A stretch of DNA of 16,311 bases from Bacteroidales bacterium (lineage in GTDB: Bacteria; Bacteroidota; Bacteroidia; Bacteroidales; P3). The notes under the pieces are model-generated. The model was given only the letters and a program-made list of their open reading frames with translations, did not search any database and was not told the DNA's origin. The DNA lies in contig JAITVC010000114.1 in the NCBI GenBank assembly GCA_031286005.1, forward strand, positions 1 to 16,311, given 5' to 3'. Of this stretch, positions 1-8,248 are shown in pieces (position 1 is the first letter of the stretch; the number at the start of each line of letters is the position of its first letter). A program made the translations under genes and the position numbers.

Positions 1-428
1 GTTTTGCGAATGGAATACATATCCAACAAGCATTGCGTTGGATGCTGATTGGCGCCATCGCCGGCATTGATAATGGGAACGGGCGACACTTCACTGGCCC
101 ACCGTGCACTGCCTTCCACTGGGTGGCGCATCACGATGATATCGGAATAGCACGCCACTGTCAGGATGGTATCTTTCAGTGACTCCCCTTTTTTGGTGCT
201 GGAAGAATTGGCATCGGAAAAGCCAATCACTCTTGCTCCAAGTTGATTGGCGGCCGACTCGAAACTCAGCCGAGTGCGTGTAGACGGCTCAAAAAACAAG
301 GTAGAAACCACCTTGTCGTTCAAAATCTGTTGATGGGGATTCTTTTCGTACCCTTCGGCAATATCAAGAATACGCAGCATTTCCGCTTTGCTGTAATCAT
401 TGATGGAAATTAGACTTTTACCTTTCAT
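1..428 (-). CDS. pyrB: Aspartate carbamoyltransferase catalytic chain, 5' part (cut by window start)
   Basis: Condenses carbamoyl phosphate with aspartate in the first committed step of pyrimidine synthesis, in the cytoplasm. About 142 N-terminal residues are present, against roughly 300-315 for the family; the rest lies beyond position 1. I translated it by hand from the ATG at 426-428 ([18 protein letters not shown]). Visible signatures are [12 protein letters not shown] (residues 46-57), whose STRTR binds the phosphate of carbamoyl phosphate, the 80s-loop lysine region [12 protein letters not shown] (75-86), [11 protein letters not shown] (100-110) and [12 protein letters not shown] (121-132). 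It starts 4 nt after the coaBC stop, so it is probably the last or a late gene of the bamD-rpoZ-coaBC unit. In many bacteria a regulatory chain gene pyrI follows; that would fall outside this window and cannot be judged. Identification is firm. Confidence 0.96.
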   Translation of the reverse strand, partial: MKGKSLISINDYSKAEMLRILDIAEGYEKNPHQQILNDKVVSTLFFEPSTRTRLSFESAANQLGARVIGFSDANSSSTKKGESLKDTILTVACYSDIIVMRHPVEGSARWASEVSPVPIINAGDGANQHPTQCLLDMYSIRK

Positions 429-432
429 GGAT

Positions 433-1647
433 TTATAGGTTTGTAGATGTAGTTAAACTGATAATCTCGTTAACAATATCTTTCGCCACAACAGTTTTGC
501 TTTTCAATTCAAAAAGTTTAGGCGATTGATTGGGAAAAAGGAGGGATATTTTATTTGTTGTATGGCCAAAACCTGCGCCTTGGTCGTTCAGCGAATTTAA
601 GACTAACAGGTCTAAATGTTTAGATTTTAATTTATATTCGGCGTTTTGAAGCTCATTTTCAGTTTCCAGAGCAAAGCCAACAAGGGTTTGGTTGGTGGTT
701 TTATGTTCGCCTAAGTAGCGCAAAACATCAGGATTTTTAATGAGTTCCAAAACCAGATTATTTTCATTCTTTTTGATTTTTTGCTCAACTTTATCTCTCG
801 GGCGATAATCTGCAACTGCTGCCGAACAGACTACTATATCGACTTGTTCAAATGTTTGCTTACAAACCTCAAACATCTCTTCTGCCGAAACCACATCTAT
901 TCGTTTGACGGATGGATTTTGGGATTTAATCCCACTCGGCCCGCACACCAAAGTTAAATCTGCACCACAATTGGCCAATTCATCCGCAATACAAATCCCC
1001 ATCAATCCGGATGAATGATTGCCTATAAATCTCACAGGGTCAATAGCCTCGTAGGTTGGCCCAGCGGTTACCAAAGCCTTTTTACCTTTAAGCTTTTGAG
1101 AGTTCAAAAAAAAACTGGTGATACGTTCTAAAATCACCTCTGGTTCTTCCATTCTACCCTTGCCTTCAACACCACAAGCTAATTCGCCGGTTGGCGACTC
1201 AATGATCTGAATACCGCGATGCATCAATGTTTGCAGATTGTTCTGAACAGCTACGTTTTCATACATCTTGGTATTCATCGCTGGTGCAATAAAAATCGGT
1301 TTATTAAAGGCTAAAAATGTGGTCGACAAAGCATCATCCACTATGCCGTTGGCAAATTTTCCAATACTATTAGCCGTTGCCGGTGCCACAACCATCGCAT
1401 CAGCCCAATCGGCCAAAGCGATGTGTTCGGTGGAATAATCATTAATTTCAGAAAAAACGCTGTCGTAAACTTTATTTTTAGACAGCGTTTGTAAGGATAA
1501 TTTAGTTACAAAATGTAATGCATTCGGCGTAACAACTACTTTCACATGTGCTTCGTTTTTCACCAAAAGCCGGATGAGTGAAAGGGTTTTGTAAGCGGCA
1601 ATTCCCCCACTAATACCGATTATAATATGTTTGCCTGCAAGAGACAT
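433..1647 (-). CDS. coaBC: Bifunctional phosphopantothenoylcysteine decarboxylase / phosphopantothenate-cysteine ligase
   Basis: Carries out two consecutive steps of coenzyme A synthesis: ligation of 4'-phosphopantothenate to cysteine (CoaB) and FMN-dependent decarboxylation to 4'-phosphopantetheine (CoaC). The 404-residue length is normal for the fusion. The N-terminal CoaC flavoprotein domain (about 1-180) shows [10 protein letters not shown] (11-20), the catalytic His75 in [13 protein letters not shown], the PAMN motif (122-125) and the active-site cysteine in [13 protein letters not shown] (C158). The CoaB domain (about 188-404) begins [20 protein letters not shown] and has RFIGNHSSG (206-214), AAVADYRP (276-283) and the lysine cluster KIKK (290-293) used in the ligase. 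All key residues are present, so both halves should be active. It starts one base after the rpoZ stop, which implies translational coupling, and is followed 4 nt later by pyrB. Confidence 0.97.
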   Translation of the reverse strand: MSLAGKHIIIGISGGIAAYKTLSLIRLLVKNEAHVKVVVTPNALHFVTKLSLQTLSKNKVYDSVFSEINDYSTEHIALADWADAMVVAPATANSIGKFANGIVDDALSTTFLAFNKPIFIAPAMNTKMYENVAVQNNLQTLMHRGIQIIESPTGELACGVEGKGRMEEPEVILERITSFFLNSQKLKGKKALVTAGPTYEAIDPVRFIGNHSSGLMGICIADELANCGADLTLVCGPSGIKSQNPSVKRIDVVSAEEMFEVCKQTFEQVDIVVCSAAVADYRPRDKVEQKIKKNENNLVLELIKNPDVLRYLGEHKTTNQTLVGFALETENELQNAEYKLKSKHLDLLVLNSLNDQGAGFGHTTNKISLLFPNQSPKLFELKSKTVVAKDIVNEIISLTTSTNL

Positions 1648-1648
1648 T

Positions 1649-1984
1649 TTAGAATTCTAATTCTTTGGCCGGATCACGAAAATAAATCTTATCTTCGATT
1701 AATTCCTGAGTAGCCAAAAGCGTGGATTTAGGAATGGTTTCGTAGTACTTGGCAATCTCAATTTGTTCACGATTTTCAAATATATCGTCCATGTTGTCGG
1801 AATGCACAGTATGCGAATATTCCGAAATTTTGTGTTGAAGTTCATCCTTCAACTCCGCCGAAATCTGATTGGCGCGTTTGGACAAAACTGCAATCGTTTC
1901 GTAAATATTGCCGGTGGCTTCATCAAAATTTTGGATGTTTCGAGTTACGCTGTCCTGTGATGCGTTTGTTTTTTTGTAATCCAT
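1649..1984 (-). CDS. rpoZ: RNA polymerase omega subunit, Bacteroidota type
   Basis: A 111-residue protein matching the divergent omega (RpoZ/Rpb6-like) family of Bacteroidetes, which helps assemble and stabilise the beta' subunit. Recognisable features are the N-terminal MDYKKTNA, the helical segment GNIYETIAVLSKRANQIS (25-42), where the KRANQI helix corresponds to the omega core, and ENREQIEIAKYYE (70-82) followed by PKSTLLATQE (85-94), both typical of the bacteroidete proteins. It lacks close similarity to proteobacterial omega, so the name rests mainly on the bacteroidete family and on its conserved position between bamD and coaBC. The ATG at 1982-1984 lies 9 nt after the bamD stop; the stop lies 1 nt before the coaBC start. 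An open reading frame on the opposite strand at 1763-1960 is a shadow. Confidence 0.9.
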   Translation of the reverse strand: MDYKKTNASQDSVTRNIQNFDEATGNIYETIAVLSKRANQISAELKDELQHKISEYSHTVHSDNMDDIFENREQIEIAKYYETIPKSTLLATQELIEDKIYFRDPAKELEF

Positions 1985-1993
1985 GTCTTATAG

Positions 1994-2803
1994 CTAATTT
2001 TTTCGTTTATTCAAATAATTGTTCGCCGTAACGATATAATCCTTCGCTTTGCTCAAATACAACGATTCGGGATAAGCACGTTCCAATTGCTCGTAAGCCT
2101 CAATTGTGTTCGTGTAGCGTTCCTCTTGCCGTTCCGCAATACTGTGGTAAGCGTAGTAATACAATGCTCTCACGTTCATAAACATAGCCTCTTCGCGATA
2201 TTTCGTTTCCGGATAATCCTTGATGATATTTTTGAATGCAATGGATGCCGATAGATACAACTCTCTACGATAATAATTATTGGCCAATTCATAGGCTTTT
2301 TGTGCTAATTGCACCCGTAAAGCATCAATAAATTCATTAGCATCCTTCACTTTATCACTTTTTGGATAATAGTTAATAAACAGTTGGAACTGCTTGATAG
2401 CCTCATACGCATTGGCTTGATCTAACTTGTAATACGGCACATCCAACATGCTGCAATAGGCCGACATATAAAAACATTCCTCTGTTCTTTCGTTGTTTGG
2501 ATACAAACGTGCGTAATTTTGAAACACATGACTGGCCATAAAATAGTCGCGACTTTTAAAATAGGCGTAACCCATTGTATAACTCATCGTTTCAAAGTTT
2601 TCACGCCCTTTCATAAACGGCTGGATTTCTTCAAAAATACCGATTGCACGTGAATATTTTCCATCGTTATAGCATTTCATCGCATAATTGTACTTCGCAT
2701 CCGAATCGTACGACTTCTGAATTTGCCTATATTCCTTGTTGCATCCCGAAAAAAGTATCGTTACAGCAAAGAAAACAAAATATATCCGGTTTTTTAAAAA
2801 CAT
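1994..2803 (-). CDS. bamD: Outer-membrane assembly lipoprotein BamD
   Basis: The lipoprotein of the BAM complex, which works with BamA to fold beta-barrel proteins into the outer membrane; it acts at the periplasmic face. From the ATG at 2801-2803 the protein is 269 residues. It has a short positively charged start (MFLKNR), a hydrophobic stretch and a lipobox LFSGC with the lipidated Cys at residue 21. The rest is helical and rich in tetratricopeptide-like pairs, for example YNDGKYSRAIGIFEEI, YFMASHVFQNYARLYPNNERTEE and QFQLFINYYPKSDKVKDA; the FxxxxxxYPxS pattern is diagnostic of BamD/YfiO. A TTG start 15 nt further upstream is possible on paper but lies inside the -7 promoter box and would lengthen the signal peptide, so I chose the ATG. 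It heads the bamD-rpoZ-coaBC-pyrB unit. Confidence 0.93.
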   Translation of the reverse strand: MFLKNRIYFVFFAVTILFSGCNKEYRQIQKSYDSDAKYNYAMKCYNDGKYSRAIGIFEEIQPFMKGRENFETMSYTMGYAYFKSRDYFMASHVFQNYARLYPNNERTEECFYMSAYCSMLDVPYYKLDQANAYEAIKQFQLFINYYPKSDKVKDANEFIDALRVQLAQKAYELANNYYRRELYLSASIAFKNIIKDYPETKYREEAMFMNVRALYYYAYHSIAERQEERYTNTIEAYEQLERAYPESLYLSKAKDYIVTANNYLNKRKN

Positions 2804-2807
2804 TTTG

Positions 2808-2815
2808 CAAAGATA
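2808..2815 (-). promoter_or_regulatory. Promoter -7 box of the bamD unit
   Basis: On the minus strand the sequence reads TATCTTTG, CAAA, then the bamD ATG. TATCTTTG matches the bacteroidete primary-sigma -7 consensus TAnnTTTG exactly. Only four bases separate the box from the ATG, which would place the transcription start at or next to the start codon (leaderless mRNA, inferred). I see no good TTG at about -33; the upstream region is almost pure A+T. Confidence 0.7.
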
Positions 2816-2869
2816 CAAAAAATAATCAATAATTAAAAATTTAAAAATAAAAAAAACTATAAAAATTTG

Positions 2870-2877
2870 TACCTTTG
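2870..2877 (+). promoter_or_regulatory. Promoter -7 box of mtgA
   Basis: TACCTTTG matches TAnnTTTG, 20 nt before the mtgA ATG. It stands back to back with the bamD -7 box; the two are 54 nt apart, so the A+T-rich 2816-2869 stretch must serve both divergent promoters. No clear -33 TTG element is visible. Confidence 0.7.
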
Positions 2878-2897
2878 CAAAAAATATTCTTTAAAAG

Positions 2898-3593
2898 ATG
2901 CGTAAATTTGTAAAAAAAGTTTGGAGATTTTTCCTTTGGACGATTGGTTTATTTTTCGCTTTAAGCATTAGTTTAACGGTTCTTTACCGTTTTGTGAATC
3001 CACCTGTAACGTCGCTTATGGTTATTCGGTATTTTAGTCCGAAAGAAAATCAAACCCATCGTTTGACGAAAGATTGGGTTTCTATAGAAAATATTTCACC
3101 CCATCTGTATAATGGCGCGATTGCTGCGGAAGACAACCTTTTCCTGCACCATTACGGCATCGATTTCAAAGCCATCGAAGAAGCCCGAAAATACAACGAA
3201 AAGCACAAGGGCAAACGTGTTCACGGCGCCAGCACGATCACGCAACAAACGGCCAAAAACGTGTTTCTTTGGCCTCAACGCTCGTATCTACGCAAAGGTT
3301 TGGAAGTGTATTTCACGTTTTTAATCGAATTGTGTTGGAGCAAAGAGCGGATTATGGAAGTTTATCTAAACGTCATCGAAACCGGGCAAGGTATTTACGG
3401 CGTTCAGCGAGCAAGCGAAATCTATTTCAAGAAACCCGCCAACAAACTATCCAAAGGCGAAGCTGCTCTACTGATTGCATGTTTCCCCGACCCTCGTCGC
3501 CGCCGTCCCGACCGTCCAACGGAGTATCTTTACAAACGACAAGGACAGATTATGTCGTTGATGAATAAAACGGAACGGATGAAGGTTGAATAG
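2898..3593 (+). CDS. mtgA: Monofunctional biosynthetic peptidoglycan transglycosylase
   Basis: A glycosyltransferase family 51 enzyme that polymerises lipid II into glycan strands at the periplasmic face of the inner membrane, without a transpeptidase domain. At 231 residues it has the usual monofunctional length. One transmembrane segment lies at about 10-32 (FFLWTIGLFFALSISLTVLY). The GT51 motifs follow in order: AAEDNLFLHHYGID (76-89) with catalytic Glu78, GASTITQQTAKN (110-121), the RKGLEVYFTFLIE region (132-144), WSKERIMEVYLN (147-158) and GIYGVQRASEIYFKK (165-179), so it should be active. No penicillin-binding domain follows. It is read alone from its own promoter, divergent from bamD, and ends 2 nt before the converging stop of pepD, with no obvious terminator between. 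Confidence 0.96.
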   Translation: MRKFVKKVWRFFLWTIGLFFALSISLTVLYRFVNPPVTSLMVIRYFSPKENQTHRLTKDWVSIENISPHLYNGAIAAEDNLFLHHYGIDFKAIEEARKYNEKHKGKRVHGASTITQQTAKNVFLWPQRSYLRKGLEVYFTFLIELCWSKERIMEVYLNVIETGQGIYGVQRASEIYFKKPANKLSKGEAALLIACFPDPRRRRPDRPTEYLYKRQGQIMSLMNKTERMKVE

Positions 3594-3595
3594 TT

Positions 3596-5041
3596 TTATC
3601 GCTTCGGAATATTCCTCAAAACCTCCAACGTCAAATCCCAAAACCGCTCAACGGTAAAAATATCCATACGTTCGTCGGGCGAATGCACGCCTCGCATCGT
3701 TGGGCCGTAAGAGACCATATCCATATTCGGATATTTTTCACTGATAAGGCCGCATTCCAAGCCTGCATGAATGGCTAAGGCCTGTCCGTCCTCATTGTAC
3801 AACCGTTTGAAGGCATCTAAAATCACGTTCAAAATCGGCGAATGAATGTTAGGTGTCCAACCCGGATAACCCTCGCCGTGCTTGGCTTTTGCACCAATCA
3901 ATTCAAAGGCTGCAGCAACTTGATTGGCCACTTCAAACTTGCGTGATTCGATAGAACTGCGTTGCGATGTAGTGATTAGAATTTCGCCGTCTTGCATTTT
4001 GATAGCCGCCAAATTCGTAGATGTTTCCACAAAATTCGGAATATCCGAAGCCATGCGAATCACACCATGCGGAACAGCTGTCAGCGCCTTTACTAATTCC
4101 TCGGTTTCTTTGTCGGGCAGCGCTTCCGTGAATGGGTCTATCCGTTGCAATTGCACCACAACATTAGGCTCGGTCAACGGCAATTCTTTTTTTACCAAAG
4201 CATAAAAATCTTGAACATACTTTTCAAAAGCCGTCGATTTTTCAGCAGGTACAGCAATTTTTGCCGATGCCTCTCGCGGAATGGCATTGCGTAAATTTCC
4301 ACCTATAAACTGATTTAATTTCAAATCAAATTCTTGGATTCCGGCAAATAGTACCCGATTGCAAAGTTTGAGCGCATTCTCACGACCTTTGTTGATGTCG
4401 TCGCCCGAATGTCCGCCCGACAGGCCTTTGACCACAATTTCATAGCATTTGTAAACATTTGGCAAGTTTTCAAACGTATAAGGCAACGTAATCACCGTAT
4501 CAATTCCACCGGCGCAACCGATGAAGAATTGTCCGTCATCTTCCGAATCCAAGTTGAGCAAAATCTCCCCTTTCAACCAATTGGGCTGTAACCCGAAAGC
4601 CCCCGTCAAACCGGTTTCCTCATCTACCGTAAACAGACATTCCAAATCGCCATGTTCAATATCGTTCGAGGCCAAAATAGCCAATTGCGCAGCCACACCA
4701 ATGCCGTTATCAGCGCCCAACGTGGTACCTTTGCCTTTAATCCAGCCATCAACAATCTCATATTGAATCGGGTCTTTATCAAAATCGAAAACAACATCGT
4801 TGTTTTTTTCGCAAACCATATCCATGTGGCTTTGCAGAATCACGGTTTTACGGTTTTCATAGCCTTTTGTGGCCGGTTTCCGAATTAATACATTGCCGGT
4901 TGCATCAACCAAACACTCTAATTTATGTTGCTCGGCAAACGCCACCAGATAAGCACGGATTTTCACCTCTTTCTTTGATGGGCGAGGAATTTCAAGGATT
5001 TCGAGGAAATATTTCCAAAGGATTTCGGGTTTCATATTCAT
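3596..5041 (-). CDS. pepD: Aminoacyl-histidine dipeptidase (Xaa-His dipeptidase, M20C)
   Basis: A cytosolic zinc dipeptidase of family M20 (PepD/carnosinase-like) that hydrolyses Xaa-His and many other dipeptides. It is 481 residues, the normal length. Visible metal-site motifs are SHMDMVCEK (71-79; His72 and Asp74), TLGADNGIGVAA (107-118; bridging Asp111), DEETGLTGAFGL (140-151; Glu141/Glu142 as catalytic base and ligand), LNLDSED (162-168; Asp165), HAGLECG (425-431) and RGVHSPDER (450-458; His453). The dimerisation/lid domain lies between about 190 and 385. There is no signal peptide. The start at 5039-5041 is followed two codons later by another ATG that could serve equally. It begins 6 nt after the stop of the exported M28 peptidase, so the two are probably co-expressed and may form a peptide-degradation pair (inference). 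Confidence 0.95.
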   Translation of the reverse strand: MNMKPEILWKYFLEILEIPRPSKKEVKIRAYLVAFAEQHKLECLVDATGNVLIRKPATKGYENRKTVILQSHMDMVCEKNNDVVFDFDKDPIQYEIVDGWIKGKGTTLGADNGIGVAAQLAILASNDIEHGDLECLFTVDEETGLTGAFGLQPNWLKGEILLNLDSEDDGQFFIGCAGGIDTVITLPYTFENLPNVYKCYEIVVKGLSGGHSGDDINKGRENALKLCNRVLFAGIQEFDLKLNQFIGGNLRNAIPREASAKIAVPAEKSTAFEKYVQDFYALVKKELPLTEPNVVVQLQRIDPFTEALPDKETEELVKALTAVPHGVIRMASDIPNFVETSTNLAAIKMQDGEILITTSQRSSIESRKFEVANQVAAAFELIGAKAKHGEGYPGWTPNIHSPILNVILDAFKRLYNEDGQALAIHAGLECGLISEKYPNMDMVSYGPTMRGVHSPDERMDIFTVERFWDLTLEVLRNIPKR

Positions 5042-5047
5042 AGTTTT

Positions 5048-6394
5048 TTATTTTTCTGCTTTAATAAAGGTTACCATACTTTCTGTGCCGCTCTCGCCGA
5101 TGGCTTGAACGCCGAAAAAATAATTATCACGAAAATACGGCAATGTTAATTCGGTTTCTGTGGTAAAATATTTCTTTTGCCATTGCGAGGCTGTTGTTTC
5201 TCGCATCAATACATAATACCCGGACACTTTACCATACTGCGGTGCACGCCAACTCAAATAGCTTCGGTTATCCGAATTATTAATTTTGATACGGGCATTC
5301 TGTGGCTCGGATGGTGCCGAAGCGAGCGATGACACAACCGATAAATTCAACGCCGTATTTTTCCGCAGATATTCAAAGTCCATCGCTTCAATGACATCGC
5401 CATATTGAGACTTGTCTTGAGGATTAATATCCTTATGCTGACGGTCAAAATTCTCATTGATTTCGGTTATCCGAACGGCAGCAAAACCTTGATTTAGGAA
5501 CGAAGTATGATCGCCGCCACGCCCAAAACGATCTTCTCGATATACCATTACCACATCCAAATTGTCTACATAAGATTCGCCGACAGCCTTGATATAACGT
5601 GCTAATTGTCGAGATGAGCCATCGTTATCCATCGCATTGAAAACACGCTCGGCGCGTTCTTCGGGCGTTTCATTTCTCGGAATGCCGGGACTAAATACCC
5701 GCACTTTAGTATTATCACGCAAATCAGTACCATTACCGTGACTTTGTCCTATCATATCGTTATTCAAAACGGCAGAGATAGTCCACCCTTCTGCTTTAAC
5801 TTTTTCCGCCATAGCACCGGAACCTCGCAAGCCTACTTCCTCACCGCTAACGGCCACTAACATTATTGTTGCAGAATGTGGCGTTGCACTCAAAATACGG
5901 CAAAGTTCTATCAATGCCGCCACGCCGCTACCATCGTCATTGGCTCCGGGCGAATACGCATGAACATCGTTTCCATCCGCTGCACGACTATCCAAATGAG
6001 CCATAACAATAAACATTCGTGTATCATTCACATCAGTTCCTTGAATTTTGGCCACCGCATTGCGGTAGGTCTGAACGCTCGGAACTCGTGCCGTCGGTTG
6101 TAATTCGTAAGAATCTATCGAAACAGAAAGCCGCCCGTTTGATTGTGGAACATAACGCTTAAATGCGTTCGACAACCAATCTTGAGCTGCACCTAATTCT
6201 TGGTCTTTCACCGCAAGCGAACTGTGCGAATGCCGCGATTTGAAAGCGACTAACTGATCAACGTATGAGCGCAACGAATCCGTGTTTACGGTTTCTACCA
6301 TCTTGTAGATGTGTGGCACTCGATGAATGGCAGGTTGTGCTGTAATACTGCCAAAAAGCAGGTTTAAGCTGACAAAAAGGATGAGAGGTTTCAT
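5048..6394 (-). CDS. Exported M28-family aminopeptidase with a C-terminal fibronectin III-like domain
   Basis: A zinc exopeptidase of family M28 (448 residues). Residues 1-19 form a signal peptide (MKPLILFVSLNLLFGSITA, predicted cleavage before QPA). The catalytic domain shows the full metal set: MAHLDSR (131-137; His133 with Asp135), SPGANDDGSGVAALIEL (148-164; bridging Asp153), VSGEEVGLRGS (182-192; Glu185 catalytic, Glu186 ligand), NNDMIGQ (211-217; Asp213) and GGDHTSFLNQG (293-303; His296). From about residue 361 (SEPQNARIKIN...) the sequence becomes a single fibronectin type III-like beta domain to the end. There is no T9SS sorting tail and no lipobox, so it is probably periplasmic or released by another route. 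No -7 box is visible in the 44 nt after the rmuC stop; co-transcription with rmuC upstream and pepD downstream is likely. The exact substrate is unknown. Confidence 0.92.
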   Translation of the reverse strand: MKPLILFVSLNLLFGSITAQPAIHRVPHIYKMVETVNTDSLRSYVDQLVAFKSRHSHSSLAVKDQELGAAQDWLSNAFKRYVPQSNGRLSVSIDSYELQPTARVPSVQTYRNAVAKIQGTDVNDTRMFIVMAHLDSRAADGNDVHAYSPGANDDGSGVAALIELCRILSATPHSATIMLVAVSGEEVGLRGSGAMAEKVKAEGWTISAVLNNDMIGQSHGNGTDLRDNTKVRVFSPGIPRNETPEERAERVFNAMDNDGSSRQLARYIKAVGESYVDNLDVVMVYREDRFGRGGDHTSFLNQGFAAVRITEINENFDRQHKDINPQDKSQYGDVIEAMDFEYLRKNTALNLSVVSSLASAPSEPQNARIKINNSDNRSYLSWRAPQYGKVSGYYVLMRETTASQWQKKYFTTETELTLPYFRDNYFFGVQAIGESGTESMVTFIKAEK

Positions 6395-6438
6395 ATCGTT
6401 CTTATTATTTGATTTTCGGGGCAGGGCAAATTTCGCTC

Positions 6439-8037
6439 TTACGATTCGTCATCATCAGCCACCATATCCATCACATCGCCCAGCAAGGCTGCCGTTTGTT
6501 CCGCCGAAAGTTCTTGCACGGTGCGCAGTTTGCGCTCAATCGTTCGGGATTGAGATATGACAATGTCGTCTGGTAATAATTCTATTTCGTTCAAGTGCTT
6601 GGCAGGAATACTTTTGTTGGTTTTTGCTTCCAACTTTTTAATCGTTTCAAAACGTCCAATTATGGTGCGTCCTTTACTTGCACCGTTTTTTAAATCATCC
6701 ATTGCCTCTTTGTGTGCTTTGGTTGCCGAACTTAAAGCTGTTTCAACTTTGTCCATATTTTCCAAAAACAAAACAAATTTATTGTATAGCTCTCCACATT
6801 GTCTGAAAATTTCCTCAACATTCTTCACTTGATTTTCTTTTTGCCAAAGAATTTTCACAACTTTTAACGTTGCAACTAAGGTCGTTGGTGTAATAAGAAC
6901 AATTTTTCGTTTAAGAGCATTTTCGAATATTTCAGGCTTTTGATTCAATGCTAAAGTCAACGCAGATTCAATTGGCATAAACAGAAAAACATAGTCAGGT
7001 GTTGTTAAACCGGCAAGTGATTGATAGTTTTTATCTGCTAAATTATTGATGTGATCTGTAACGCTTTTCAAGTGTTGTTTTAGATATTCCGCTTTCTCTT
7101 CTGCTGTTGAAGCGTTGAAATAATTTACATATGCAGTTAACGAAACTTTGCTGTCAATAATTATACATTTATCATTAGGTAGCTTCAGAACGAAATCGGG
7201 CTTTCTATTTCTCTCTTGTTCGTCATCACGATATTGTTCCTCACGATTATAATCAATATATCCTTCTAAACCTTCATTTTGCAAAATCATATTCAACCTG
7301 TCTTCGCCCCAATTACCCTGCATTTTGACTTCTGATTTTAGTGCTGTTGCTAAATTCTTAGCATCATCACTTAATTGATTATTTAATTTTTGTAAAGTGT
7401 CTATTTCTTTTTTTAAAGAAGTCATATCTTGTATATCTTCTTTTCGAGTGTCCTCAACTTTTTTCTTAAAGTCATCCAAATTTGTTTTGAAAGGGTCAAG
7501 AATTGTGTTAAGTTCCTTTTTATTTTCATCTACGAACAATTTTTTCTTATCCTCTAAAACTTCTGTCGCTATGTTTTTGAATTGTTCTTGCGATTGTTTG
7601 TGTAGACTTTCAAGTTCGTCTTTGAATGTTGAAAGTTTTTCATTCAAATTCTTTTCTTTTCCTTTAAGTTCAGTCAATTGTTTATCCAAATCTTTTATTG
7701 TATCTTCTTTGCTTTCTAATTTGGATTTAGCTGTTTTTAAATCGTCTGAAATTATATCAAAACTGTCTTTTGCTATATAACTTTTCTCTATTTTTTCGTT
7801 TAAGGTTTTTAAATCACAGAGGTTTTTTTCGTACAGTTCTTTTGAAACAAACTTTACTTCAACTTCTTCTTTTGAAAGTAGTTTCGCATTATCTAATTGT
7901 AATGCTGAAATTTTATCCTCTGCTGCGTTCAATTCTGTCTTTGGAGCAAAATTCTTATGCAAAGTAAGTTTCAAAATGAGATAGACAAGAAGTCCACCTA
8001 CTATAAGCCCGATTATCCATGAGAGTATTATTTCCAT
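6439..8037 (-). CDS. rmuC: DNA recombination protein RmuC
   Basis: A 532-residue member of the RmuC family, implicated in limiting recombination at inverted repeats; the core is related to restriction-endonuclease-like nuclease folds. The N-terminus is a membrane anchor (about 4-26, ILSWIIGLIVGGLLVYLILK), then a long Lys/Glu-rich coiled coil (about 35-235). The conserved RmuC domain (about 240-500) shows GNWGEDRLNMILQNEGLEG, KPDFVLKLP with IIIDSKVSL, and PDYVFLFMPIESALTLAL. The tail is acidic (MVADDDES). The ATG at 8035-8037 is preceded by AAAGGAC five nt upstream, one of the few Shine-Dalgarno-like sequences in the window. Its promoter lies about 95 nt upstream. The coiled-coil half looks much more A+T-rich than the neighbouring genes, largely from Lys/Asn/Ile/Leu codons. 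Confidence 0.95.
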   Translation of the reverse strand: MEIILSWIIGLIVGGLLVYLILKLTLHKNFAPKTELNAAEDKISALQLDNAKLLSKEEVEVKFVSKELYEKNLCDLKTLNEKIEKSYIAKDSFDIISDDLKTAKSKLESKEDTIKDLDKQLTELKGKEKNLNEKLSTFKDELESLHKQSQEQFKNIATEVLEDKKKLFVDENKKELNTILDPFKTNLDDFKKKVEDTRKEDIQDMTSLKKEIDTLQKLNNQLSDDAKNLATALKSEVKMQGNWGEDRLNMILQNEGLEGYIDYNREEQYRDDEQERNRKPDFVLKLPNDKCIIIDSKVSLTAYVNYFNASTAEEKAEYLKQHLKSVTDHINNLADKNYQSLAGLTTPDYVFLFMPIESALTLALNQKPEIFENALKRKIVLITPTTLVATLKVVKILWQKENQVKNVEEIFRQCGELYNKFVLFLENMDKVETALSSATKAHKEAMDDLKNGASKGRTIIGRFETIKKLEAKTNKSIPAKHLNEIELLPDDIVISQSRTIERKLRTVQELSAEQTAALLGDVMDMVADDDES

Positions 8038-8132
8038 TTTTGTCCTTTTATTTAATATATCAACTTGTTATAACTTTATTTTTAGAGCCTAATGTTCATC
8101 GCTTGTACAAACATGAATAATCTAATCTATTG

Positions 8133-8161
8133 CAAAGATATGAAAAAACTCCCAATCACAA
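8133..8161 (-). promoter_or_regulatory. rmuC-unit promoter (-33 TTG and -7 TATCTTTG)
   Basis: On the minus strand TTG (8161-8159), 18 nt, then TATCTTTG (8140-8133). This is the best full match in the window to the bacteroidete TTG/TAnnTTTG promoter pair. It implies a 5' leader of about 90 nt before rmuC and probably drives rmuC, the M28 peptidase and pepD. Confidence 0.7.
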
Positions 8162-8220
8162 CTTAAAAAATAACGTTTTTTCGGAAAAAGTTATTAACAA
8201 AAGTGAGGGATTTACTAACA

Positions 8221-8232
8221 TTCGTATACGAA
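8221..8232. promoter_or_regulatory. 12-bp palindrome TTCGTATACGAA, possible operator
   Basis: A perfect dyad located about 60 nt upstream of the rmuC -33 element and about 120 nt upstream of the hppA -7 box. It has the size of a dimeric-regulator site, but there is no second copy in the window and no regulator gene nearby, so a function is only a suggestion. Confidence 0.25.
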
Positions 8233-8248
8233 ATTTGTAAGCGAGCGT

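Noticed and set aside
2804..2818. TTG start for bamD, giving five extra residues
   Set aside because: It lies inside the TATCTTTG promoter box, and the downstream ATG gives a normal lipoprotein signal peptide.
3600..3620. GGAATATTCC dyad at the converging ends of mtgA and pepD
   Set aside because: The stem is short and A+T-rich with no T tract, so it is not a supportable terminator.
7397..7780. A 127-codon open frame on the plus strand opposite rmuC, rich in Ser, Phe and Leu
   Set aside because: It is the antisense shadow of the Lys/Glu-rich coiled coil; such complements give Ser/Phe/Leu-rich frames with no domain.
8082..8114. A 10-codon open frame in the rmuC leader on the minus strand
   Set aside because: It has no ribosome-binding sequence or recognisable peptide and is expected by chance in a 90-nt leader.
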